Part shown: positions 1 to 7,271 of the stretch, piece by piece
How the letters are laid out: every line of letters starts with the position of its first letter
Numbering within the stretch: position 1 is the stretch's first letter
Assembly (NCBI GenBank): GCA_044233795.1
Contig: JBIIJL010000057.1
Span: 1-14,628 of the forward strand
Length of the DNA: 14,628 nucleotides
Source: JBIIJL01 sp044233795
Lineage (GTDB): Bacteria; Pseudomonadota; Gammaproteobacteria; Legionellales; Legionellaceae
Direction of reading: 5' to 3'
Position numbers and translations under genes: made by a program
Notes under the pieces: model-generated
Told to the model about the DNA's origin: nothing
Database searches by the model: none
What the model saw: only the letters and a program-made list of their open reading frames with translations

Positions 1-1970
1 GTCGCAATAAAACATTTCTCAGAAAATTCAACGAAATCCTATTAGCCATCAAAATTGATCGAGAATTACCAAAAGAGAAAATTCTTGAGTTATATTTGAA
101 TAAAATTTATTTAGGAAACCGAGCTTATGGTGTTGGTGCTGCAGCTATTACTTACTATGGCAAGCCGTTAAAAGAGCTCAATCTTGCACAACTGGCCATG
201 ATTGCAGGTTTGCCTCAAGCCCCGTCAACTCAAAATCCAGTTGCTAATCCTATCGCTGCTCTCAAACGACGAAATCATGTGCTAGAACGTCTTTATGAGG
301 AAAAATATATTACCTATGAACAATACCAAGAAGCCATCAGCCAACCACTCACAGCAGCTTATCATGGTTCAAATGCCGAAGTCAGCGCTCCATATGTTGC
401 TGAAATGATTCGGCAATCTCTGGTTGAGCATTTTGGCCAAGACACATATACCAAAGGCTATAAAGTCTACACAACAATCAATGCTACTTTACAAAATACT
501 GCTGACCGGGTGATCGAGAACAATCTACTTGCCTATGACAAACGCCACGGATACCGTGGACCTGTGGCTAAAATTAGCCATTTTGATCGCTCTCCGGACG
601 CGTTACATCATTTGCTTAGTCAATATCCTGTTGTTAATGATTTAGAGCCCGCTATCATTTTGGACGTTCAAGAACAAGAAGCAACCGCAGCCAATCGACA
701 CGGACAAACGGTAAACATACCTTGGTCAGGCTTATCTTGGGCACGTCCTGCCCTCAGAAAGGGTTGGATGGGTAAATCACCTACAAATGCGAAGCAGGTG
801 GTTGCGGTGGGAGATATTGTATATATCCACACTATCAATGGCCTTTGGCTGCTCACCCAAATACCTCAGGTTGAATCAGCATTGGTTGCGTTAAATCCAA
901 ACAACGGCGCAATTGAATCATTGGTTGGGGGACTGAATTTTCAAAAAAGCAAATTCAACCGCGCGACGCAGTCAAGCCGTCAACCAGGTTCGGGCTTTAA
1001 GCCTTTTATTTATGCCGCAGCACTCGACAAAGGTTATACCTTATCTACTGTCATCAACGATGCACCAATTGTGGTTGATGACCCAAGTCAAGCGAACTTG
1101 TGGCGCCCACACAATGATAATTTAACATTCAACGGCCCAACCCGTATGAAAGAAGCATTAGTTCACTCGCGCAACATGGTATCAATTCGTATTCTAGATG
1201 ACATTGGTATCGATTATGCCGTGGACTATGCAACCCATTTTGGATTTCAAAAAGCCAACTTGCCCCGCGCCCTTTCGCTTGCTCTTGGAAGTCTCTCAGT
1301 AAGCCCTCTCGATTTAACAGCTGCTTACGCCGTCTTTGCAAATGGTGGTTTCAAAGTTGAGCCCTATCTCATTGACCACATTACGGATAACAATGGAAAA
1401 ATATTGTTACAAGCCAAACCTGTAACGGTCTGCTCTCCTTGTACTGAAAATTTCATAGACCCCGAGCTCATCGCACCCCGTGTTATCCCTGAAGATATCG
1501 CCTTTTTGATGAACTCAGCTTTACAAGATGTTGCCAAACGAGGTACTGCTGCTGAAGCACGGACACTTAACCGAAGTGACATCGCCGGAAAAACTGGCAC
1601 CACCAATGATCAAGTCGATGCATGGTTTGCTGGTTACACCCCCTCGCTCGTTGTTACAACTTGGGTAGGCTATGATACCCCTCGACCATTACACGAATAT
1701 GCAGCAACACTAGCTCTACCCGCTTGGATTGATTTCATGAAGGTTGCATTAAAAAACATCCCGCAACAACAAATGACACAGCCAACAAATGTCGTCACAC
1801 TAACTATCAACCCACAAACAGGCTTGCGTGATAACTCAGGACGTCCTGATACAGTTACAGAGTTTTTCAAAGAGGGTGTCGTACCTGGCTCTGAAGAGAA
1901 CGTAACAAACCCAGCAATTAGTACTGCCGCACGCCCTGAAGAAAAGCCCACAGAAGATCACTTATTTTGA
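1..1970 (+). CDS. mrcA: Penicillin-binding protein 1A, 5'-truncated by window edge
   Basis: Bifunctional class A PBP that polymerises and cross-links peptidoglycan at the periplasmic face of the inner membrane. The frame is open from base 3, giving about 655 residues; the start, the membrane anchor and the catalytic Glu motif of the transglycosylase lie off the left edge. The visible N-terminal part is the end of the GT51 domain, with ILELYLNKIYLG, AYGVGAAA, AMIAGLPQAPS and RRNHVL motifs (about bases 84-290). A PBP1A-type OB insert follows. The transpeptidase carries all three motifs: SGFK with the nucleophile Ser codon at 990-992, SRN at 1167-1175 and KTG at 1590-1598. The E. coli protein is about 850 residues, so roughly 150-200 are missing. 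The gene converges with ald across a 199-bp gap. The TTG at 96 is internal and not the start. The domain set is directly seen; choosing PBP1A over PBP1B rests on the GT51 wording and the OB insert. Confidence 0.95.
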   Translation, partial: RNKTFLRKFNEILLAIKIDRELPKEKILELYLNKIYLGNRAYGVGAAAITYYGKPLKELNLAQLAMIAGLPQAPSTQNPVANPIAALKRRNHVLERLYEEKYITYEQYQEAISQPLTAAYHGSNAEVSAPYVAEMIRQSLVEHFGQDTYTKGYKVYTTINATLQNTADRVIENNLLAYDKRHGYRGPVAKISHFDRSPDALHHLLSQYPVVNDLEPAIILDVQEQEATAANRHGQTVNIPWSGLSWARPALRKGWMGKSPTNAKQVVAVGDIVYIHTINGLWLLTQIPQVESALVALNPNNGAIESLVGGLNFQKSKFNRATQSSRQPGSGFKPFIYAAALDKGYTLSTVINDAPIVVDDPSQANLWRPHNDNLTFNGPTRMKEALVHSRNMVSIRILDDIGIDYAVDYATHFGFQKANLPRALSLALGSLSVSPLDLTAAYAVFANGGFKVEPYLIDHITDNNGKILLQAKPVTVCSPCTENFIDPELIAPRVIPEDIAFLMNSALQDVAKRGTAAEARTLNRSDIAGKTGTTNDQVDAWFAGYTPSLVVTTWVGYDTPRPLHEYAATLALPAWIDFMKVALKNIPQQQMTQPTNVVTLTINPQTGLRDNSGRPDTVTEFFKEGVVPGSEENVTNPAISTAARPEEKPTEDHLF

Positions 1971-2103
1971 CCATCATTGATTGCAACGATTGAGCCTTAA
2001 GCCTGCATTTATGCCCTCGATTTAGTTCATCACGGCAGCAATCACTTCTAGTGTTGGTGGGCTATTAATGAAAAATTGGCTCATTTGGTCAACTCGTCAT
2101 TAA

Positions 2104-2152
2104 GGTGTGTTGACATAGATGAACCTGACAAGTCCATGTATGTCAACACACC
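2104..2152. repeat. Perfect 14-bp inverted repeat between mrcA and ald
   Basis: The left arm GGTGTGTTGACATA (2104-2117) is the exact reverse complement of 2139-2152. After a G/G mismatch three more pairs form (2119-2121 with 2135-2137), leaving a 13-base loop. It sits between two convergent genes, where a bidirectional terminator or a repeat element would be expected. Neither side has a T-tract, so a classical intrinsic terminator is not supported. It could be a REP-like element or the remnant ends of a small mobile element. Confidence 0.6.
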
Positions 2153-2169
2153 CTAATCCATGCAAACAA

Positions 2170-3288
2170 TTATCGACCCAACGCCTCGATCGGGGGTACG
2201 TAATCATAACCAAGACCACGAGCAACTGCTTCATAGGTGATCATGCCTTGATGCACATTTAGTCCATTTAATAAATGCTCATCATTCAACAGCGCCAATT
2301 TCACCCCTTTATTAACGAGACTTAACACAAAAGGCAATGTAGCATTGTTCAATGCAAAAGTAGAAGTTTTGGGAACAGCACCTGGCATATTGGCCACACA
2401 ATAATGCACCACCCCTTCTACAACAAACGTTGGCTCATGGTGCGTTGTCGGACGACTCGTTTCAAAACAACCCCCTTGGTCAATCGCAACATCAACAACA
2501 ACAGAGCCTGGACGCATCTGACTTAGCATCGCGCGGGTCACCAATACAGGGGCAGCAGCCCCTGGAACTAACACAGCGCCAACCACTAAATCCGCTTGGG
2601 CGATATAATGCTCCAGGGCTTCTGTCGTTGCGTAAATTGTTGTAAGTTTAGAGCCGAATTGAAAATCTAGCTCCCTTAACCGGGTAAGTGATTTATCAAT
2701 GACGGTAACATGAGCTTCCATCCCCATCGCCATACGTACTGCATTGCTACCAACAACACCACCGCCAATGACTAACACATCGGCAGGACATACTCCGGGA
2801 ACGCCCCCTAATAAAATACCACTACCCCCTTGTGCCATTTCCAAGCAATGAGCCCCTGCTTGAATAGACATTCTACCTGCAACTTGGGACATTGGAGTTA
2901 ATAATGGCAAGCCACCGTCGAATTGCGTTACGGTTTCATATGCAATTGCCGTCACCCCAGACTCTTTGAGTAACCTTGTTTGTTGAGGATCTGGTGCAAG
3001 ATGTAAATAAGTAAATATGGTCTGACCTTCTCGCAATTGCCGACACTCAACAGGTTGCGGCTCTTTCACTTTTACAATCAATTCCGCACGAGAAAATACC
3101 TCATCGCTGGTCTCAACCAATTCCGCACCAGATGCCTCGTATTGATCATCAGTAATTCCAATACCAATACCGGCATTTTTTTCGACCAGCACCTTCCCAC
3201 CAGTTTTTATGATCTCTCGAACACTTGCAGGAACAAGCCCAACTCGGTTTTCTTGTGATTTAATTTCCTTTGGCACTCCGACTAACAT
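2170..3288 (-). CDS. ald: Alanine dehydrogenase
   Basis: Catalyses reversible NAD-dependent oxidative deamination of L-alanine to pyruvate and ammonia in the cytoplasm. At 372 aa it is full length for the family. The N-terminal catalytic domain opens MLVGVPKEIK. The family's key residues are all present at the usual numbering: Arg15 (ENRVG), Lys75 (VKVKEP), His96 (TYLHLAPD) and Asp270 (VAIDQGG). The Rossmann dinucleotide motif IGGGVVG is at 174-180. The start is supported by AAGGAG at 3298-3303, nine bases upstream of ATG. That ribosome binding site overlaps the etfA stop codon and the gap is only 13 bp, so ald is almost certainly translated from the etfB-etfA transcript. The order suggests alanine catabolism or redox balancing tied to flavoprotein electron transfer, which is an inference. 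The related transhydrogenase PntA is excluded by length and by absence of membrane helices. Confidence 0.96.
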   Translation of the reverse strand: MLVGVPKEIKSQENRVGLVPASVREIIKTGGKVLVEKNAGIGIGITDDQYEASGAELVETSDEVFSRAELIVKVKEPQPVECRQLREGQTIFTYLHLAPDPQQTRLLKESGVTAIAYETVTQFDGGLPLLTPMSQVAGRMSIQAGAHCLEMAQGGSGILLGGVPGVCPADVLVIGGGVVGSNAVRMAMGMEAHVTVIDKSLTRLRELDFQFGSKLTTIYATTEALEHYIAQADLVVGAVLVPGAAAPVLVTRAMLSQMRPGSVVVDVAIDQGGCFETSRPTTHHEPTFVVEGVVHYCVANMPGAVPKTSTFALNNATLPFVLSLVNKGVKLALLNDEHLLNGLNVHQGMITYEAVARGLGYDYVPPIEALGR

Positions 3289-3301
3289 TGATCCATACTC
3301 C

Positions 3302-4240
3302 TTAACGTTGTTTTAATTGTTCAATCAACTCTGGGACTAAAGCAAACAAATCCCCAACCAACCCGTAGGATGCTATCTGGAAAATAGGCGCCTCTTCATC
3401 CTTATTAATAGCGACGATTATTTTGGATTCTTTCATTCCTGCCAAATGCTGAATAGCACCTGAAATCCCTATTGCAATATAAAGCGTGGGAGCTACAACT
3501 TTTCCTGTTTGCCCTACTTGATAGTCATTAGGTACAAAACCTGCATCAACAGCAGCGCGTGATGCGCCTACCGCCGCATTTAAACAATCTGCAAGCTCTT
3601 CAATTAACTTGAACTTTTCAGCACTTTGTAAACCCCTGCCACCTGCGACAATGATTTTTGCATTTGACAACTCAGGGCGGGACGATTGACTTAACTGACG
3701 CTCAATAAAACGAGTTTTTTCTGTAGAGAAAGGAACATCTTTTTTAAGAATTGAGCATGGACTTTGGGTGGTCATCACCGGATCAAAAGCGGTGGTCCGA
3801 ATAGTAAGCACTTTAATATTATCCAAAACTCGCACAGTTTCAACAGCATTTCCGGCATAAATTGGATGCTCAAACGTACAGTCATCGATAATACGTGTGA
3901 CATCAGAGACCTGTGCTACATCAAGCATTGCAGCAACACGTGGCAAAATATTTTTTCCAAAACAGGTAGCTGACGCAAGTACTCTTGAAAACGATGGCAT
4001 CAAAGAAACAATGAGTTCACTAAGATTTTCGGCGAGTTGGTGTTGATAGCACACATTATCAACATGCCATACCTCTTCAACACCTGACATAGTGGCCAGG
4101 GTTTTTGCAACAGCTTCGCATTGATAACCCACCACTAAAAAAACAGGCTTATCTTTAAAACAAAGTGCAGCATTTAATATTTGCCGCGTAGATGGTTGTA
4201 TCGTTTGATTGTCATGTTCTACGATAATTAAACTTGTCAT
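3302..4240 (-). CDS. etfA: Electron transfer flavoprotein, alpha subunit
   Basis: The FAD-carrying subunit of ETF, a soluble heterodimer that passes electrons from acyl-CoA and other dehydrogenases to ETF:ubiquinone oxidoreductase. Its 312 aa match the family. The N-terminal nucleotide-fold domain covers about residues 1-185. The C-terminal FAD-binding domain is intact: GGRGLQSAEKF (200-210), SRAAVDAGF (228-235), QVGQTGKVVAP (241-251), IAIGISGAIQHLAGM (255-269) and VAINKDEEAPIF (277-287). The start has a strong ribosome binding site, AAGGAGGG at 4246-4253, five bases before ATG. The gene begins 20 bp after the etfB stop, and its own stop overlaps the ald ribosome binding site. No ETF-ubiquinone oxidoreductase or acyl-CoA dehydrogenase gene lies in the window, so the electron donors and acceptor cannot be read from context. 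Confidence 0.96.
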   Translation of the reverse strand: MTSLIIVEHDNQTIQPSTRQILNAALCFKDKPVFLVVGYQCEAVAKTLATMSGVEEVWHVDNVCYQHQLAENLSELIVSLMPSFSRVLASATCFGKNILPRVAAMLDVAQVSDVTRIIDDCTFEHPIYAGNAVETVRVLDNIKVLTIRTTAFDPVMTTQSPCSILKKDVPFSTEKTRFIERQLSQSSRPELSNAKIIVAGGRGLQSAEKFKLIEELADCLNAAVGASRAAVDAGFVPNDYQVGQTGKVVAPTLYIAIGISGAIQHLAGMKESKIIVAINKDEEAPIFQIASYGLVGDLFALVPELIEQLKQR

Positions 4241-4260
4241 ATCATCCCTCCTTCGACGTT

Positions 4261-5010
4261 TTAAAGCACTTTAGCTTCATTGACCAATTTATCGATAAGT
4301 TCCTGAACTGAACCGACTTTGATACCTGGCAATCGAACCTTGGGCGCTTGAACCGAAACGATCTCAACATGTGGTTTCAATTTCAAATCCATCGAATTTA
4401 ATTCAATGACTTGCATGGGTTTTTGTTTTGCTTTCATGATATTTGGTAAGGTTGCATAGCGAGGCTCATTCAAACGTAAATCTGTGCTTATCACAGCAGG
4501 TAGCTGAAGTTCAAGTGTTTCCAATCCCCCATCAATCTCTCGGGTTACTTCAACGAAACCTTCCTTTAGATTCAGTTGAGAAATATAGGTAGCTTGAGGC
4601 CACGAAAGCAATGCCGCGAGCATTTGAGGCGATTGATTGTTATCACCATCAATTGATTGTTTACCCATAAGCACCAAATTTGGCTGTTCGTCTTGAATGA
4701 TTTTATGTAAAATCTTTGCAATATTAATCGGGATGAGCACGTCTTGCGTTTGAACAAGAATGGCTCGATCGGCGCCCAAAGCGAGGGCTTGTCGCAACGT
4801 CTCTTGAGATGACACATCACCAATCGACACTACAACAACTTCATTTACTTGGTTTTTTTCTCGTAAACGAATTGCTTGCTCAACAGCGATTTCATCAAAA
4901 GGATTCATCGCCATTTTAATCTGATGCGTTTCCACCGCACCAAGTTCAGCATTCACCCGAATCTTAACGTAAGGGTCAATCACACGCTTCACTGCTACAA
5001 GAACTTTCAT
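4261..5010 (-). CDS. etfB: Electron transfer flavoprotein, beta subunit
   Basis: Partner of EtfA; in the classical group this subunit binds a structural AMP and contacts the donor dehydrogenases. It is 249 aa, the normal size. Visible signatures are the N-terminal MKVLVAVKRVIDP, the AMP-site loop LMGKQSIDGDNNQ (114-126), VTREIDGGLE (155-164) and the beta signature followed by the recognition loop NEPRYATLPNIMKAKQKP (181-198). These place it in the housekeeping group that serves acyl-CoA dehydrogenases, rather than the FixA or bifurcating group. It is the first gene of the leftward etfB-etfA-ald unit. No good Shine-Dalgarno sequence precedes ATG; an 8-bp inverted repeat abuts the start instead and may influence translation. 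The neighbouring upstream gene ends in a terminator, so the unit needs its own promoter between 5011 and 5117, where I could not identify convincing boxes. Confidence 0.96.
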   Translation of the reverse strand: MKVLVAVKRVIDPYVKIRVNAELGAVETHQIKMAMNPFDEIAVEQAIRLREKNQVNEVVVVSIGDVSSQETLRQALALGADRAILVQTQDVLIPINIAKILHKIIQDEQPNLVLMGKQSIDGDNNQSPQMLAALLSWPQATYISQLNLKEGFVEVTREIDGGLETLELQLPAVISTDLRLNEPRYATLPNIMKAKQKPMQVIELNSMDLKLKPHVEIVSVQAPKVRLPGIKVGSVQELIDKLVNEAKVL

Positions 5011-5011
5011 A

Positions 5012-5042
5012 GCTCACTCACATCCATATCGAAAGAGTGAGC
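5012..5042 (-). promoter_or_regulatory. Hairpin abutting the etfB start codon
   Basis: GCTCACTC at 5012-5019 is the exact reverse complement of GAGTGAGC at 5035-5042, with a 15-base spacer. In the etfB mRNA the second arm ends one base before the AUG, so it would cover the region where a ribosome binding site is expected. A six-codon reading frame (ATG at 5025-5027, MDVSEL) runs through it and its TGA overlaps the etfB ATG, although it has no visible ribosome binding site. The inverted repeat could equally be an operator. Structure seen, role inferred. Confidence 0.4.
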
Positions 5043-5117
5043 ATCTTGCCAGACTTAGAACGTTGTGTCGATATTCAAATATTTTAAAATAGCCTGAGGA
5101 AATCAAAGAACAATAGT

Positions 5118-5150
5118 AAAAAAAGCCATCGGGTTTATACCCAATGGCTT
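5118..5150 (-). terminator. Rho-independent terminator of the glycine-zipper lipoprotein gene
   Basis: Read leftward, an 11-bp stem (AAGCCATTGGG pairing with CCCGATGGCTT, one U-G wobble) closes a 6-base loop (5134-5139). The stem runs directly into seven consecutive T residues (A-run at 5118-5124 on the plus strand). It starts seven bases after the stop of the lipoprotein gene, so it should separate that gene from etfB. Confidence 0.88.
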
Positions 5151-5156
5151 GTGGCA

Positions 5157-5606
5157 CTAGCTAATCACCTGCCATGAACCATCGGCTTGCCGGCATGCTT
5201 CTCCATGGATTTGCTGGTTTTTTCCACCAATCATAGCGTGGGTGATATATTCTCGACAGGGTTGTTGATTATTGTAATATGTTCTTGTCGCTCTCACCGT
5301 ATACTGATTGCCATTATCTGGATTTGACCAATGTACATCTTTACCTGTAGGTGCTGTTTCAAGAGCGCGTTGCATTTCCATACGATCTTGCTTATCCATA
5401 TACTGGCCAATCTTGCCGCCTAACATAGCCCCAATTAAGGCGCCACCTGCAGCTGCGACAACCTTTCCAGATCCACCACCAAATTGGCTTCCTAATAACC
5501 CACCAATCACTCCACCACCAACTGTGCCAACACCTTCGTTGGTCACTTGCGTACATCCAGCCAGAAAAACGGAAAAAGACAAAGATGCCACCATTATTTT
5601 TTTCAT
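5157..5606 (-). CDS. Glycine-zipper outer-membrane lipoprotein, 17 kDa surface antigen-like
   Basis: A 149-aa lipoprotein. It has a short signal peptide with lipobox L15-A16-G17-C18. The +2 residue is Thr rather than Asp, which predicts outer-membrane sorting. Residues about 24-68 are a glycine zipper (GGGVIGGLLG, then AAAGGALIGAMLGGKIG) that can form a membrane-inserting helical hairpin. A polar C-terminal domain follows, with CREYITHAMIGG and a closing GEACRQADGSWQV. This layout is that of the Rickettsia 17 kDa antigen and SlyB-like families, which bind or span the outer membrane and support envelope integrity. The start is backed by AGGTGGG seven bases upstream of the ATG. It is monocistronic, ends in its own terminator and is divergent from the small secreted protein gene. 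Substrate or partner is unknown; the family assignment is confident, the exact role is not. Confidence 0.85.
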   Translation of the reverse strand: MKKIMVASLSFSVFLAGCTQVTNEGVGTVGGGVIGGLLGSQFGGGSGKVVAAAGGALIGAMLGGKIGQYMDKQDRMEMQRALETAPTGKDVHWSNPDNGNQYTVRATRTYYNNQQPCREYITHAMIGGKNQQIHGEACRQADGSWQVIS

Positions 5607-5736
5607 TTGTGCCCACCTGTGTATAAGTTAATTTTATCGACCTGCAAATTATCTTACCATTCCCAACAGGGATTTTGTAGAGGGAATATTGGCGCCGCGT
5701 TGTATCACAATTAAATTTAAATACCCCCGGGTGGTC

Positions 5737-5742
5737 TATAAT
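5737..5742 (+). promoter_or_regulatory. Possible -10 box for the small secreted protein gene
   Basis: A perfect TATAAT lies 41 bp upstream of the ATG at 5783, leaving room for a leader and the ribosome binding site at 5772-5775 (GGAG). No recognisable -35 hexamer lies 16-19 bp upstream; that region is TTAAATTTAA. The call rests on the -10 match and its position alone. Confidence 0.35.
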
Positions 5743-5782
5743 TATTCTTTAAGATGCTTTTATAATCAATCGGAGTTATATA

Positions 5783-6016
5783 ATGAAAACTCTAGAACAG
5801 CGTACCTTAGTTTGCTCACTGATTTTCTCACTGTGCATACTGGCCGTTGTGCCTTCTAACAGTTACGCATATTGGCATGGTTATAGATATCACCATCACG
5901 GCTGGGGTCATGGATGGGGATGGAGAAATCCTGGATGGCGAGATTGGGGTTATAGACAATGCACTCCCGGACACTTCAACAACTGGGGCGCGTGGATCCC
6001 AAGACGTTGTTGGTAG
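5783..6016 (+). CDS. Small secreted His/Gly/Trp-rich protein
   Basis: A 77-aa protein. Residues about 1-29 form a signal peptide: basic start, hydrophobic core (LVCSLIFSLCILAVV) and a likely cut after SNSYA. The mature part of about 48 residues is extremely rich in Trp, His, Gly, Tyr and Arg, with HHHGWGHGWGW. It ends in a PGHxxxWGxWxPRRCW-like motif resembling the PGHW-type repeats of small exported proteobacterial proteins. Two Cys (in RQCTPGH and RRCW) could form a disulfide in the periplasm. GGAG at 5772-5775, seven bases from the ATG, supports the start. The His clusters suggest metal or heme binding, but this is inference only. It diverges from the lipoprotein gene and has no functional neighbours. 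I do not know a named function. Confidence 0.75.
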   Translation: MKTLEQRTLVCSLIFSLCILAVVPSNSYAYWHGYRYHHHGWGHGWGWRNPGWRDWGYRQCTPGHFNNWGAWIPRRCW

Positions 6017-6145
6017 ATGAAGTGGCAATGCGCCGTTTTAATTATCCGCATTTTGCTTCGATATTTGACATTTACAGCACTATCTGTATGCGGAGTTGAA
6101 TATACGTATGCCTATACTTCTCGTTTCACCCAAACTCGAGTTTAG
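6017..6145 (+). CDS. Possible 42-aa membrane or secreted peptide abutting the previous stop
   Basis: An ORF that begins at the base after the preceding TAG (TAG-ATG) and lies in the same frame. It encodes a peptide with a basic start, a hydrophobic stretch interrupted by two Arg (AVLIIRILLRYLTFTALSV) and a short polar tail after YTYAY. It resembles a signal or membrane segment. It has no ribosome binding site of its own, so it would need translational coupling or amber readthrough (giving 120 aa in total). It could simply be transcribed leader or chance sequence. Confidence 0.25.
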   Translation: MKWQCAVLIIRILLRYLTFTALSVCGVEYTYAYTSRFTQTRV

Positions 6146-6159
6146 CCAATTATGCGGCC

Positions 6160-6197
6160 AAGGCCAGCTGATAAATAAATAAGTTAGCCTTTTGTTT
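6160..6197 (+). terminator. Possible rho-independent terminator after the small secreted protein gene
   Basis: On the plus strand 6160-6169 pairs with 6182-6191: nine pairs including one G-U wobble, interrupted by one C/A mismatch, around a 12-base AT-rich loop. It continues into TTTT-G-TTT. It lies 144 bp past the stop at 6016, so the transcript would include the 42-codon ORF. The mismatch and broken T-tract keep this tentative. Confidence 0.4.
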
Positions 6198-6302
6198 CGG
6201 TTATTTTTAAAGAGTCCATACTATTCTCGTGATTTTTAGACGTTGAAAAATACATTTTCACACATATTGATTTTCTTATGATCATAATAATATCAGCTAA
6301 AG

Positions 6303-6494
6303 TTAGCTCGCTTTTTTGTCATACCATGACGTTGTTCTTGCAATAGCCTTATCTGACCATTGTCGCTGAGTGGTAGTGTATCGTAAGCGCTCACCTAAAG
6401 ACCAACCAAAAAGCACTTGCGAAAACGGATGAGTACGAAAACTATACCTAGGCCACATGGTCTCTTTAGAACATTTTCCAAAACGAACTGTCAA
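6303..6494 (-). pseudogene. Small unrecognised ORF or gene remnant
   Basis: A leftward open frame runs from 6521 to the stop at 6303-6305, just after the glycosyltransferase. The first possible starts are TTG at 6492-6494 (63 aa) or ATG at 6456-6458 (51 aa, with AAAGAG four bases upstream). Composition is protein-like (five Trp, many aromatic and basic residues, e.g. WPRYSFRTHPF and FGWSLGERLRY) and there is no signal peptide or membrane segment. I recognise no family. The lack of a good start suggests either a small gene or the tail of a decayed one. Confidence 0.3.
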
Positions 6495-6517
6495 CAGACC
6501 CTTGCCATCTTCACTAT

Positions 6518-7255
6518 TTAATCATCTGGATAAAGCTGCTTGATACCCCGATAAAAACTACCTTGCGCATTGAAGATAGCAAACAGGAACCCTGCTTTGC
6601 CATCCATAAAGCCACGTTGTAAAATATAGCATCTAAAAAACATCCAACATGTACCTAGCATTGTTTTAAGCAAACTCTGGGGACGCTTATTTTGCAGACG
6701 AATTTTAGCGCTTTCAGATGAGTAGTGGTTAATTTTATCAAGAACGTGACAAACATCTCTTACCGAGTAATGGATAATCGGGGTATAGAGTTGCTTAATC
6801 CTCGCATCTTTAGCTAATAACACTTTTTCATGGACCACATCATGGCTATAGGTTGCTATATCTTTCCTAAAGAGCCGAATGTGTCTTGCGGGACTTGAAG
6901 AGTAGCGCAATAATTGATTGTAAAAACTCATTCGAATAGGAATTCGGAATGCGTCAGCTTCATTATTCTTGGTCACTGAAAAAATTGTATCGCGAAGTTC
7001 CAAGCTTACTACTTCGTCAGCATCAAGATTTAATACCCAATCACCAGATGCTTTAAGCAATGCACGCTGTTTTTGGATGCCATACCCTTGCCAATCAGTA
7101 GAGAACACATGCTCAGTGAAGGTTTTGGCAATTGAAATTGTATTGTCAGTACTGCCTGAGTCTAAAACAATTATCTCGTCCGCCCAAGTAACAGACGATA
7201 GACAAGCCTTAATATTTTTTTCCTCGTTCTTCGTAATGACAATAACACTTAGCAT
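6518..7255 (-). CDS. Family 2 glycosyltransferase, WaaE/KdtX-like
   Basis: A 245-aa cytoplasmic or membrane-associated transferase predicted to add a sugar from a nucleotide donor to the lipopolysaccharide core or a related glycan. The GT-A fold is plain: MLSVIVITKNEEKNI at the start, VLDSGSTDNT (31-40), WQGYGIQKQRAL (55-66), and the metal/donor-binding DADE at 78-81 in GDWVLNLDADE. A later RLFRKD...HDVVHEK segment matches the WaaE family (beta-1,4-glucosyltransferase of the inner core). I chose the ATG at 7253-7255 because the fold starts there. A 22-residue upstream extension is possible but would overlap clpA and adds nothing conserved. Ribosome binding is weak, and the gene starts 16 bp after the clpA stop, so it is probably coupled to clpS-clpA transcription. 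The sugar and acceptor cannot be read from sequence. Confidence 0.85.
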   Translation of the reverse strand: MLSVIVITKNEEKNIKACLSSVTWADEIIVLDSGSTDNTISIAKTFTEHVFSTDWQGYGIQKQRALLKASGDWVLNLDADEVVSLELRDTIFSVTKNNEADAFRIPIRMSFYNQLLRYSSSPARHIRLFRKDIATYSHDVVHEKVLLAKDARIKQLYTPIIHYSVRDVCHVLDKINHYSSESAKIRLQNKRPQSLLKTMLGTCWMFFRCYILQRGFMDGKAGFLFAIFNAQGSFYRGIKQLYPDD

Positions 7256-7271
7256 GAAAACATTAACACCA

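Larger units (their letters stand above)
6017..6517. other. Gene-poor stretch of about 500 bp
   Basis: Between the small secreted protein gene and the glycosyltransferase there is no convincing gene. It holds the 42-codon ORF, a terminator-like hairpin near 6160-6197, a 12-bp palindrome TTATGATCATAA (6276-6287), a small AGCTAA/TTAGCT hairpin (6295-6308) and a leftward 63-codon ORF at its right side. The part 6198-6302 is AT-rich with nothing I can assign. Confidence 0.6.

Noticed and set aside
96..98. TTG as start of the PBP1A gene
   Set aside because: The frame stays open to base 3 and the upstream residues are conserved GT51 sequence, so the gene runs off the left edge.
5308..5631. A 107-codon rightward Pro-rich ORF
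   Set aside because: It is antisense to the glycine-zipper lipoprotein; the Pro runs are the complement of Gly codons.
6276..6287. 12-bp palindrome TTATGATCATAA as an operator
   Set aside because: It lies in AT-rich sequence far from any gene start, and such short palindromes arise by chance.
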